A stretch of DNA of 21,053 nt from JBKPRX01 sp046734795 (GTDB taxonomy: Bacteria; Actinomycetota; Thermoleophilia; Gaiellales; Gaiellaceae): assembly GCA_046734795.1 (NCBI GenBank), contig JBKPRX010000144.1:1-21053 (forward strand). Reading direction: 5' to 3'. Shown one piece after another: positions 7,133 to 13,805 of this stretch (position 1 is the stretch's first letter; every line of letters starts with the position of its first letter). The notes under the pieces were generated by a model. The model did not search any database. It saw only the letters and a program-made list of their open reading frames with translations, and had not been told where the DNA came from. Made by a program: the position numbers and the translations under genes.

Positions 7133-7588
7133 TTAGATGCCGACGGTGTGAATACGTGCGCCGGAACGTTCGAGGCGCACGGACAGCTCGAGATCTTCGG
7201 CGGCGAGCGTGAGGACCCACGCTCCTGGGCCGGCCGCGGCGATCGAGACACGCTCGAGGCTCCGACCCTCGAGCGCCGCGAGCGCCTGCGTGACCTCGGT
7301 CGCGCTCGAACTCAGCTCGCGGCCGCGCGGCAGCTTGCGGTACGTCTTCAGCGCGGCCTGCTCGCCCTCGGGGCCGTAGATGCCGCGGATGCGACCGGTC
7401 GAGAGGCCGAGCTCGATGATCTCCTCGAGCGCCTGCGCCTCGTCCTCGCCGAGCTCGCCGTCCTGGACTGCAGCAACGAGATCGGCGAGACGGCCGCGGC
7501 GCTCTTCGTCCTGCACCATCGCGAGCACCGCCTGCGCCTCTCCAAGCGCAACCTCTGCGGCTTCGCCCCTGAGAGTGACCGGGGCCAC
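7133..7588 (-). CDS. unknown 151-aa protein embedded in the sulfur-assimilation operon
   Basis: I do not recognise this family. The GTG start at 7588 lies one base after the cysH stop, and the stop is 18 bases before the ferredoxin start, so it is surely cotranscribed. The first about 75 residues are helical and acidic (AAEVALGEAQAVLAMVQDEE; LADLVAAVQDGELGEDEAQA). A glycine-rich turn, GLSTGRIRGIYGPEGEQA, follows, then a C-terminal alpha/beta part (SLERVSIAAAGPGAWVLTLA; LSVRLERSGARIHTVGI). There is no cysteine, signal peptide or membrane segment, so it is unlikely to carry a metal cluster. The frame is open upstream into cysH, but the GTG immediately after the cysH stop is the natural start. 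A helper or regulatory role for the neighbouring reductases is only a guess. Confidence 0.8.
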   Translation of the reverse strand: MAPVTLRGEAAEVALGEAQAVLAMVQDEERRGRLADLVAAVQDGELGEDEAQALEEIIELGLSTGRIRGIYGPEGEQAALKTYRKLPRGRELSSSATEVTQALAALEGRSLERVSIAAAGPGAWVLTLAAEDLELSVRLERSGARIHTVGI

Positions 7589-7589
7589 G

Positions 7590-8375
7590 TTAGTGAGCCT
7601 TGTCTCCGAGGATCGCGTGCAGCTCGTGCTCGAACCCGCCGGTCTCGATCGCGCAGTGGATACCGCACTCCTTCGGTGCGTTCTTCTCCCACCACCAGCG
7701 ACCGGCACGGTCCGCTTCGCCGGGGTTGATCGCGCGCGTGCATGGTGCGCAGCCGATCGAGGTGTACCCCTGGTCGTACAGCCGATGGTACGGGACGCCC
7801 TCGCTGCGGACGTAGTCCCAGACCTCGTCCTTCGTCCACTCCGCGAGCGGGTTGAGCTTCACGATCGCGCCGTGGTCGTGGTCGATCTCGATCTTGCGGA
7901 TGTTCGTCCGCGTCGCCCACTGGTCGCGCCGCAGGCCCGTGATCCAAGCGTCGAAGTTGCCGAGATGCTTGTTGAGCGGCTGGACCTTGCGGATGTTGCA
8001 GCAGAGAAGTCGATTCTCGACCGACTCGTAGAAGAGATCGAGACCCTTCACGCCGACCATCTTCGTCACGTGCTCGACGTCGGGCTCGAGCAGCGTCAAG
8101 TTCAGGCCGGGATAGTGGTCGCGTAGCGCCGCTATCAGCTCGTGGGTCTCGTCGGGAAGCCGGCCGGTATCGACGGAGAAGACCTCGACGGTTGGATCGA
8201 TCCGGTAGGCCATGTCGATGATCACGGAGCCGTCGATCTGGAACGCGGTCGAGATGCCGATGCGCGGCCGGAAGCGATCGATCGCCCACTCGATGACGGT
8301 CTCGGGCTCTTCGCCTTCGAACTCGACGGAAAGCTCGCCGGCCTCCAGATCGTCCATGACTTCGAAAGTGCTCAC
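7590..8375 (-). CDS. cysH: assimilatory adenylyl-sulfate (APS) reductase with [4Fe-4S] cluster
   Basis: The enzyme reduces adenosine 5'-phosphosulfate to sulfite and AMP using thiols. The 261-aa product has the two cysteine pairs diagnostic of the [4Fe-4S] APS reductase branch, C125-C126 (RLLCCNIRKVQPL) and C209/C212 (GCAPCTRAI), which PAPS reductases of the enterobacterial type lack. The catalytic cysteine is C237 in KECGIH. VFSVDTGRLPDETHEL (65-80) and TGLRRDQWATRTNI (146-159) are the conserved nucleotide and substrate-binding segments. GTG 8375 forms a GTGA overlap with the sulfite reductase stop, and GGAGG lies just upstream. Its product, sulfite, is the substrate of the enzyme encoded immediately upstream. 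Sulfate adenylyltransferase genes (cysD/cysN or sat) are not in the window. Confidence 0.96.
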   Translation of the reverse strand: MSTFEVMDDLEAGELSVEFEGEEPETVIEWAIDRFRPRIGISTAFQIDGSVIIDMAYRIDPTVEVFSVDTGRLPDETHELIAALRDHYPGLNLTLLEPDVEHVTKMVGVKGLDLFYESVENRLLCCNIRKVQPLNKHLGNFDAWITGLRRDQWATRTNIRKIEIDHDHGAIVKLNPLAEWTKDEVWDYVRSEGVPYHRLYDQGYTSIGCAPCTRAINPGEADRAGRWWWEKNAPKECGIHCAIETGGFEHELHAILGDKAH

Positions 8376-10036
8376 GCTGCCACCTCCTCTGCATCTCGAC
8401 GGGAACGCGCCGGCTCGAGACCGGCGAGCGCGCCCAGCTCTTGGTCGCTCAGGCGGCGCTGGAAATCTGTGAACGCCTCGCCGTCCTGTCGCCCGGTGAG
8501 CCAGCCGCGCACGAGGCCTTCGACGGCGTCCTCCAGGCGCTCGCTTGCAACGCGCCGGAAGAGCGCCCGGCCGATCACCGGGTTCGGCGCAAGTGACCCC
8601 CGCACGAAGATGTCGTAGGCCGAGAGCCGCCGGCCTTCGTCGTCCTTGCCGGTCGTGCCCTGGAACCCGAGATCACCGATCCAGTGCTGCGCGCACGCGT
8701 GTGGGCAACCGTCGAGGTGCAGGCCGAGACTGGCGATTTGGTCGCCGAAGACGCCTTCGAGGTGTGCGACGAGCCGGTCGAGGCGCTCTTTCGTCTCGCC
8801 GACCGAGAAATTGCAGTGCGGCTCGCCCGTGCAAGCGATCGACGTGCCCCACACGTGGTTGATCTCGAGCGAAAAGCCGATCGTCTCGAGCCGCGCGAGC
8901 ACCTCGTCGACGCGCAGGTTGGGGACGTTCGTGAGGATGAAGTTCTGCTGCCGCGTGATCCTGATGTCGCCGCCGAGCTCTTCTGCGAGGTTCGCGATCG
9001 CGATCAGCTGGTCGCCGTTCACGAGGCCGAGCTTCACCGGCACGCCGATGTAGGACAGCCCTTCCTGCTTCTGCGCGTGAACGCCGAGGTGATTCGACGG
9101 CGGATCCGCGAGCGGCGGCAGGTCGAAGTCCTCGAGCTTGCGGCCGAGCTTTGCCTCCACGCGTTCGCGCATTCCTTCCGCGCCGACGTCGTCGACCATG
9201 AACTTCAAGCGCGCTTTCACGCGTGAGACGCGGTAGCGCAGGTCTTCGCTCCAGACGTTCGTGATCGCGGCGAGGACCTCGATCGCCTCGTCGCGTGGCA
9301 CGAAGACGCCGAGGTCGCGGCCGATCCGCGGCACCGACGAGAGGCCGCCGCCGACCTTGACGGCGAAGCCTTCGCGGCCGTCCTTGACGACACCGACGAG
9401 CGACACGCAGTTGATCTCCGGCGCGTTGCAGCGATCCGTGCACGCGGCGATCGTGTACTTGTGCTTGCGCGGCAGGTTCGCGAAATCGGGATTGCCGTAG
9501 AAGTGCGACGCCGCCTCGTCGATCAGCTCCGTGACGTCGAAGAGCTCGGTCGCGTCGAGTCCGGCGACCGGGCAACCGGTGATGTTGCGGACCGTGTCGC
9601 CGCAGCCGCCCGCCGTCGTGATGCCGGCCGCGTCGAGATCGGCGAAGACATTCGGCAGCTCGGAGAGCTTCAGCCAATGCAGTTGGATGTTCTGGCGCGT
9701 CGTGAGCTCGGAGTCGCCCTTGCCGTATTTGTTGGCGACCTCGCCGATCGCGCGTAGGTGCGCCGGCGGCACGATCCCGCTCGGGATCTTCACGCGCAAC
9801 ATGAACGTGCCGACCTTCGGCTTGTCGTGGTAGAGGCCCCACCACTGGAGGCGGACGATGTCCTCCTCCGGGACGTTCTCGTAGCCCATCGCGATCAGGG
9901 CGGGCAGCTCGTCGCGGATCCCGAGGGGATGCTTTTCCTGCTTCAGGCGCTCGACCGGGTTCCGCTTGAGCACGAGCTCCCAGGTCGCGGGTTCCTTCGC
10001 GCGTACGGGTCGCGAACGAGTCTCCTCCGGCGCCAC
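8372..10036 (-). CDS. ferredoxin-dependent sulfite/nitrite reductase (siroheme, [4Fe-4S])
   Basis: The enzyme carries out six-electron reduction of sulfite to sulfide (or nitrite to ammonia) at a siroheme coupled to a [4Fe-4S] cluster. Cluster cysteines are C402 and C408 (ACTGEPHCNFSVGETK) and C444 and C448 (HLDGCPHACAQHWIGDLG). The ferredoxin-type N-terminal half includes LTTRQNIQLHWLKL (111-124) and TAACTDRCNAPEINC-type siroheme-pocket residues near 196-210. The length, 554 aa, matches M. tuberculosis NirA/SirA. Tyr69 (WWGLYHDKP) and Cys155 (NITGCPVAG) fall where that enzyme has its covalent Tyr-Cys pair. The operon context (cysH, ferredoxin, siroheme genes) favours sulfite as substrate over nitrite. 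The start is GTG 10036; there is no strong ribosome-binding site, so it may be translated from a short leader. Confidence 0.95.
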   Translation of the reverse strand: MAPEETRSRPVRAKEPATWELVLKRNPVERLKQEKHPLGIRDELPALIAMGYENVPEEDIVRLQWWGLYHDKPKVGTFMLRVKIPSGIVPPAHLRAIGEVANKYGKGDSELTTRQNIQLHWLKLSELPNVFADLDAAGITTAGGCGDTVRNITGCPVAGLDATELFDVTELIDEAASHFYGNPDFANLPRKHKYTIAACTDRCNAPEINCVSLVGVVKDGREGFAVKVGGGLSSVPRIGRDLGVFVPRDEAIEVLAAITNVWSEDLRYRVSRVKARLKFMVDDVGAEGMRERVEAKLGRKLEDFDLPPLADPPSNHLGVHAQKQEGLSYIGVPVKLGLVNGDQLIAIANLAEELGGDIRITRQQNFILTNVPNLRVDEVLARLETIGFSLEINHVWGTSIACTGEPHCNFSVGETKERLDRLVAHLEGVFGDQIASLGLHLDGCPHACAQHWIGDLGFQGTTGKDDEGRRLSAYDIFVRGSLAPNPVIGRALFRRVASERLEDAVEGLVRGWLTGRQDGEAFTDFQRRLSDQELGALAGLEPARSRRDAEEVAA

Positions 10037-10121
10037 GCCGAGAAACTATCAAAAGTAAAGGAGCTTGCGAAAGGAAAGCATTGGGTCAAGGAAAGCCTCG
10101 GCTCTTTGCGAAGATGCGCGG
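10037..10121. promoter_or_regulatory. divergent promoter region of the sulfur operon and the aminotransferase
   Basis: These 85 bp separate the two divergent starts and include a run that is AT-rich for this genome (10041-10082). On the minus strand TTGACC at 10084-10089 resembles a -35 box, and TACTTT (10052-10057) or GATAGT (10045-10050) resemble -10 boxes, but none has ideal spacing to the others, so no promoter is assigned with confidence. No riboswitch-like structure was seen. Confidence 0.35.
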
Positions 10122-11327
10122 ATGATCGAGCTGCGCCGGATCTCCGACCTTCCGCCCTACGCGTTCGCGGAGATCGACCGGCTGAAGCTCGAGCTCCGCC
10201 GCGCCGGCGACGACGTCGTCGACCTCGGCTTCGGGAATCCGGACATCGCCTCGCCCGAGGTCGCGGTCGAGAAGCTCGCCGAGGCCGCCACGAAGTCGAG
10301 GAACCACCGCTACTCCGCGAGCCGCGGGATCCCGAAGCTCCGGCAGGCGATCTGCGATCTCTACGCGCGCCGCTTCGGCGTCGAGCTCGATTCGGAGCGC
10401 GAGGCGATCACGACGATCGGCGCGAAGGAGGGCCTCGCGCACCTGATGTGGATCCTCGTCGAGCCGGGCGACGTGGCGCTCGTGCCGGCTCCGAGCTACC
10501 CGATCCATCTCTTCGCGCCGGTCCTCGCAGGCGCAAGCGTGTCGCAGGTCGCGATGGGACCCGAGGAGGACATCTTCGCGAACCTCGAGTCGGCGTACGA
10601 GCGATCGCGACCGCGTCCCCGCGCGCTGATCGTCTCGTTCCCGCACAACCCCACGACTGCAGTCGTGAACCTCGAGTTCATGCAGCGCGTCGTGGACTTC
10701 GCGCGCGAGCGCGAGATCGTCGTCGTGCACGACTTCGCCTACGCGGACATCTCGTTCGACGGCTACAAGCCGCCGTCGATCCTCGAGGCCGAGGGTGCGC
10801 GCGATGTCGCGGTCGAGCTCTACACGCTCACGAAGGGCTACTCGATGGCCGGATGGCGCGTCGGGTTCCTCGTCGGAAACGCAGAGATCGTCGCGGCGCT
10901 CGGCCGGCTGAAGTCGTATCTCGACTACGGAACCTTCCAGCCGATTCAGATCGCGGCGACCGTTGCGTTGCAGGAAGGCGACGAATACCCGGCCGAGGTC
11001 TGCGACATCTACCGGCGACGCCGCGACGCGCTCTGCGACGGGCTCGCGCGAATCGGCTGGGACGTGCCGCGACCGCTCGGAACGATGTTCGTGTGGGCGC
11101 CGATCCCCGAGGCGTACACCGCTCTCGGCTCCCACGAGTTCGCGCTGAAGCTCTTGCGCGAGGCGAAGGTCTCGGTCAGCCCGGGCGCCGGCTTCGGCCC
11201 GGGCGGCGATGGCTTCGCCCGCTTCGCACTCGTGGAGAACGAGCAACGGATCGGCCAGGCGATCCGCGGCATCCGCGCCGCGCTGCCTGCGCTGGCTGGG
11301 GGCGGCGTTGCCGCCGCCCCCAGCTGA
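10122..11327 (+). CDS. fold-type I PLP aminotransferase (AlaC / LL-diaminopimelate aminotransferase-like)
   Basis: The 401-aa product is a class I/II aminotransferase. VDLGFGNPDIASPE (33-46) binds the substrate carboxylate region, GAKEGLAHLMW (100-110) the cofactor phosphate, SFPHNPTTAVV (172-182) carries the PLP-contacting N176, HDFAYADISFDGYKPPSIL holds D204 and Y207, and YTLTKGYSMAGWRVGFLVG has the Schiff-base K238. The closest recognisable group is the alanine/valine-pyruvate (AlaC) and LL-diaminopimelate aminotransferase clade; the amino donor cannot be fixed by eye. ATG 10122 is chosen because MIELRRISDLPPYAFAEI is the usual N-terminus. An in-frame extension upstream to 10065 lies in the promoter region. 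The last 13 residues (ALAGGGVAAAPS) are encoded by a strong hairpin and look like read-in of terminator sequence rather than fold. Confidence 0.93.
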   Translation: MIELRRISDLPPYAFAEIDRLKLELRRAGDDVVDLGFGNPDIASPEVAVEKLAEAATKSRNHRYSASRGIPKLRQAICDLYARRFGVELDSEREAITTIGAKEGLAHLMWILVEPGDVALVPAPSYPIHLFAPVLAGASVSQVAMGPEEDIFANLESAYERSRPRPRALIVSFPHNPTTAVVNLEFMQRVVDFAREREIVVVHDFAYADISFDGYKPPSILEAEGARDVAVELYTLTKGYSMAGWRVGFLVGNAEIVAALGRLKSYLDYGTFQPIQIAATVALQEGDEYPAEVCDIYRRRRDALCDGLARIGWDVPRPLGTMFVWAPIPEAYTALGSHEFALKLLREAKVSVSPGAGFGPGGDGFARFALVENEQRIGQAIRGIRAALPALAGGGVAAAPS

Positions 11328-11344
11328 GCCAGCGTCCGGCTCAG
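11295..11344. terminator. two adjacent hairpins at a convergent gene junction
   Basis: A perfect 13-bp inverted repeat occupies 11295-11324 (GCTGGGGGCGGCG, loop TTGC). It is followed directly by a 7-bp repeat CTGAGCC/GGCTCAG (11324-11330 and 11338-11344). The first hairpin lies inside the last codons of the aminotransferase gene; the second spans its stop codon and the stop codon of amt. There is no U-tract, so termination would depend on hairpin strength or Rho. Confidence 0.5.
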
Positions 11345-12750
11345 GTCGCTTCCGCAGGTAACGGCGGCGGAGCGCCTGCCACGCGTCTCGGATGGGAGGA
11401 GTGAGACCCGAGGTGGGCGTGGGTTTCGGTCCCGTAACCACCAGGGACCGGGATGTAGAACTCGGGGTAGCCCCACATGCCGTGCTCGGAGACGTCGAGC
11501 CCGAGCGTCTCGGCCTCGGGGTGTGCCCGGATTCCGAAGGCGAGGTCGAGTCCCTTCAGAAGCACGAACGAGGCCGTGAAGACCCAGGCTCCGACCGCGA
11601 CGAGGCCGAGCGACTGCACACCGAGCTGATGGAACGAGCCGGTGTAGACGAGGCCGCCGTGACCCGTCGCGAGCTTGTCGGCGAGTGCCGGAACCGTGAA
11701 GAGGCCGCAGGCGAGCGTGCCCCAAACACCCGACATCCCGTGGACTGCGACCGCGCCGATCGGATCGTCGATCCCGATCCGCTCGACGAAGATCACGCCG
11801 TAGACCGCGATGCAGCCGGACACGAGGCCGATCACGATCGCCGCCCACGGAGCCACGTAGCCGGAAGCTGCCGTGATCGCGACGAGTGCGCCGAGAACGC
11901 CGTTCAGCATCATCGAGATGTCGGGCTTCTTGAGCTTGAACCAGGCGCAGAAGAAGCCGCCGATGCCGCCCGCAGCCGCGGCGATGTTGGTCGTCGTCGC
12001 CACGTAGGCGAAGAAGCCGATCCCACCCAGGTCCACAGACAGCGTCGAGCCCGGGTTGAAGCCGAACCAGCCGAACCAGAGGATGATCGTGCCGAGGACG
12101 GCGTATGGGATGTTGTGCCCAGGGATGGGATTCGCCCGGCCGTCGTGGCCGAACTTCCCGATGCGCGGTCCCAGGATCAATGCGCCCGCGAGACCGGCGA
12201 GCGCACCCTGGTAGTGGACGACCGTCGAGCCCGCGAAGTCCTGCATGCCCTTGCTGAAGAGCCAGCCGTGCGGGCTCCAGATCCAGTGCGACGTGATCGA
12301 GTAGATGACCGTGAAGGCGATCCCGAACACGAAGTAGACCCAGAGCTTCACGCGCTCGGCCATCGCGCCCCAGACGATCGCGAGCGAGACGCCGGCGAAG
12401 ACGACTTCGAACAAGTACGCCGCGCCGCCCGGAAGCTCACCGAACCAGTCGAACGGCGCCTTCCCGATGGCCGTCAGCGCGTCGACCGACGGAAAGAATC
12501 CAGCCGTGCCGACCAGGTCGTTGCCGCCGCCGAACGCGATCCCGAAGCCGAACGCCCAGTAGACGATCGAGCACACCGCGAAGATGAGGACGTTCTTGCC
12601 GGCGATGTGGCCGGCGTTCTTCATCCGCGTCAGGCCTGCCTCGAGAAAGGCGAAGCCGGCCTGCATGAACATGACGAGCACGGCCGTGACAACCACCCAA
12701 ATCGTGCTCGCCGCGACCAGCAGGTCCTGATTCGAGACAGCGCTAAGCAC
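11341..12750 (-). CDS. amt: ammonium transporter (Amt/MEP/Rh family)
   Basis: A membrane ammonium channel of 469 aa with about 11 hydrophobic helices. The twin pore histidines are H179 (STVVHYQGALAGLAGA) and H337 (VAVHGMSGVWGT). Other family marks are AGFAFLEAGLTRMKNA near the N-terminus and ILWFGWFGFNPGS in the middle. The cytosolic tail carries SEHGMWGYPEF, the usual C-terminal Amt motif that contacts the pore and PII, and ends in a histidine-rich stretch (HAHLGSHSSHPRR). The first helix starts immediately, with no separate signal peptide. GTG 12750 overlaps the end of glnK by 8 bases and has GGAGGT sequences just upstream. Expression and activity are probably linked to the PII protein encoded just before it. 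Confidence 0.97.
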   Translation of the reverse strand: MLSAVSNQDLLVAASTIWVVVTAVLVMFMQAGFAFLEAGLTRMKNAGHIAGKNVLIFAVCSIVYWAFGFGIAFGGGNDLVGTAGFFPSVDALTAIGKAPFDWFGELPGGAAYLFEVVFAGVSLAIVWGAMAERVKLWVYFVFGIAFTVIYSITSHWIWSPHGWLFSKGMQDFAGSTVVHYQGALAGLAGALILGPRIGKFGHDGRANPIPGHNIPYAVLGTIILWFGWFGFNPGSTLSVDLGGIGFFAYVATTTNIAAAAGGIGGFFCAWFKLKKPDISMMLNGVLGALVAITAASGYVAPWAAIVIGLVSGCIAVYGVIFVERIGIDDPIGAVAVHGMSGVWGTLACGLFTVPALADKLATGHGGLVYTGSFHQLGVQSLGLVAVGAWVFTASFVLLKGLDLAFGIRAHPEAETLGLDVSEHGMWGYPEFYIPVPGGYGTETHAHLGSHSSHPRRVAGAPPPLPAEAT

Positions 12751-13096
12751 CGACCTCCACCTCCCCGAGCTTCCGTCCGGTTCTGTTGTGCGTGACGTTC
12801 TCGACTCGGCTCGTCCACACGAGTCCATCGCCGGACTCGTGACCGCTCCGCGCCGCATCGACGATCGCTTCGACGACCGTTTCGGCGTGCTCGTCGGAGA
12901 CGACGAACGTCAAGAGCGCCTTCGGCAGGAATCGCGACTCGAACACGCGCCCGCGGTACTCGTGTGTGATGCCACGTTCCTTGCCGTGACCGACGGCCTC
13001 GACGACGGTCACGCCCACGTGACCGGTCGCTTCCTCGACCGCGTCGATCACGGTCTCGATCCGCTCCCGGATCACCACCGCTTCGACCTTGACCAT
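12743..13096 (-). CDS. glnK: PII family nitrogen regulator (GlnK) lacking the T-loop modification tyrosine
   Basis: PII proteins are trimeric sensors of ATP/ADP and 2-oxoglutarate that block Amt channels. The 117-aa product matches the family through VTVVEAVGHGKERG (29-42), the T-loop HEYRGRVFES, FLPKALLTFVV (56-66) and the C-terminal SGDGLVWTSRV and NRTG segments. The T-loop tyrosine that GlnD uridylylates or adenylylates in other bacteria (Y51 in E. coli) is phenylalanine here (F52), while the tyrosine five residues before it (Y47) is kept. ATG 13096 is chosen because MVKVEAVVIRER matches the usual start and AGGGGA sits upstream; the frame extends to 13141 with a basic leader that does not resemble PII. 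It precedes and overlaps amt, as in other glnK-amt pairs. Confidence 0.95.
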   Translation of the reverse strand: MVKVEAVVIRERIETVIDAVEEATGHVGVTVVEAVGHGKERGITHEYRGRVFESRFLPKALLTFVVSDEHAETVVEAIVDAARSGHESGDGLVWTSRVENVTHNRTGRKLGEVEVGA

Positions 13097-13142
13097 CCGC
13101 TTTCCCCTCTTCCGCTTGACGTTGGCTCTGTGTTTGCGCACG

Positions 13143-13186
13143 AAAAAACGCCCCAGGAGCGGCGCGTTGCGCTTGCTCCTGAGGCG
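13143..13186 (-). terminator. intrinsic terminator 47 bases upstream of glnK, reading toward glnK
   Basis: On the minus strand a 12-bp stem, CGCCTCAGGAGC paired with GCTCCTGGGGCG (one G-U pair; plus-strand arms 13175-13186 and 13149-13160), is followed directly by six T residues (13148-13143). The 14-base loop contains GCGC...GCGC, which can extend the stem. This is a textbook Rho-independent terminator. It may end the broken secreted gene upstream, or act as an attenuator in the glnK leader. Confidence 0.8.
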
Positions 13187-13222
13187 TCGATGCCTCCGGG
13201 TCGCACCGTCTAGGGTGCGACC
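13181..13222 (-). promoter_or_regulatory. two hairpins upstream of the terminator, one mutually exclusive with it
   Basis: Hairpin 1 is a perfect 9-bp repeat, GGTCGCACC/GGTGCGACC with a 6-base loop (13199-13207 and 13214-13222). Hairpin 2 pairs GAGGC with GCCTC around a 6-base loop (13181-13185 and 13192-13196). The bases 13181-13185 also form part of the terminator stem, so hairpin 2 and the terminator cannot form together. This is the arrangement expected of a transcription-attenuation leader; no known riboswitch consensus was recognised. Confidence 0.45.
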
Positions 13223-13231
13223 GCGGATCGG

Positions 13232-13260
13232 AGGTTAGCCGAGGCGGCGGACGGCTGCAA
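13232..13260 (-). promoter_or_regulatory. candidate promoter for the glnK-amt leader
   Basis: On the minus strand TTGCAG (13260-13255) and TAACCT (13237-13232) are separated by exactly 17 bases. TAnnnT is the usual actinobacterial -10 pattern. Transcription would start near 13225, just before hairpin 1, giving a leader of about 130 bases to glnK. The short stretch after the terminator (13142-13097) has no promoter-like pair, which favours this upstream site. Confidence 0.4.
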
Positions 13261-13678
13261 CTAGTACGCGATTGATCGTGAAGCGAAGCTGCCCGCGTTG
13301 CTCTTGGCTGCCGTCGCTGTGTAGACGTTCACGACTCCGTCGACCACGGTGATGTGACCGCGCCACGCGTGCGCGACGTGTAGCCCGTTGCACGGACGGA
13401 CGTTGAGTCCGGGAAACCGATCTGAAACGCGTTCGCGCCGGTACCTCAGACTCTTGCCGTTGCATTGCCAGCACGCAGCGAACTTCTGCGCTGCCGTAGA
13501 GAACTCCGCCGGGAACGGCCCGGGGTAGCGGTCGGTATCGATTGCGGCATAGGCCTTCACTGTCCGTTGCCGCAGAGCGTCACCGGCTTTGCGGAAGAGA
13601 CGCGAGCGCGGATCCTCCGAGCGCGACAAAGAGGGCGAGCATGCCGACGGCCATGGACAGCGCGGCGAAACGTTTCAT
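13261..13678 (-). pseudogene. small secreted protein, apparently frameshifted after its signal peptide
   Basis: ATG 13678, preceded by a strong GGAGGA ribosome-binding site, starts a clear signal peptide (MKRFAALSMAVGMLALFVAL, then GGSALA as cleavage site). The frame stops at 13580 after only 32 codons. A second minus-strand frame, open from 13629 to 13261, overlaps it and continues with about 105 residues (KAGDALRQRTVKAYAAIDTD; FAACWQCNGKSLRYRRER; RPCNGLHVAHAWRGHITVV) to a TAG at 13261. A single one-base shift between about 13629 and 13580 would join them. The signal peptide is of the LFVALGGSA type common in Thermoleophilia. Third-position GC is lower than in neighbours. It could be a true pseudogene, a sequencing error, or two unrelated frames. 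Function unknown. Confidence 0.45.
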
Positions 13679-13805
13679 TGTTTCCTCCGTTGACGACGGC
13701 GATGGATGCGCCGAGCATGCCCAGACGGCCGGACCGCGAACCGAAACAATCTCGTCCGAGTCACCCATCCGGGGGCGTGGGAGACTCGTTATCCTCCGAC
13801 AACCT

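Noticed and set aside
10084..10089. TTGACC as -35 of a firm promoter for the sulfite reductase operon
   Set aside because: No acceptable -10 hexamer lies 16-18 bases downstream, so only the region, not a promoter, is annotated.
9758..11404. 548-codon plus-strand frame covering the aminotransferase in another phase
   Set aside because: It overlaps the sulfite reductase start antisense and the aminotransferase out of frame; the translation is Arg/Pro-rich without motifs.
11392..12795. 467-codon plus-strand frame opposite amt
   Set aside because: It is antisense to an unmistakable Amt gene; the translation is charged, repetitive and lacks hydrophobic structure.
13097..13141. N-terminal extension of GlnK with a basic leader (RKHRANVKRKRGKR)
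   Set aside because: PII proteins begin at MVKVEA-type sequence, and a good ribosome-binding site precedes ATG 13096; the basic stretch is the untranslated leader read in frame.
13143..13260. Known riboswitch (glycine, glutamine, c-di-GMP, c-di-AMP, guanidine, cobalamin) upstream of glnK
   Set aside because: I compared the core consensus motifs that I remember and found none; only the generic hairpin/terminator layout is supported.
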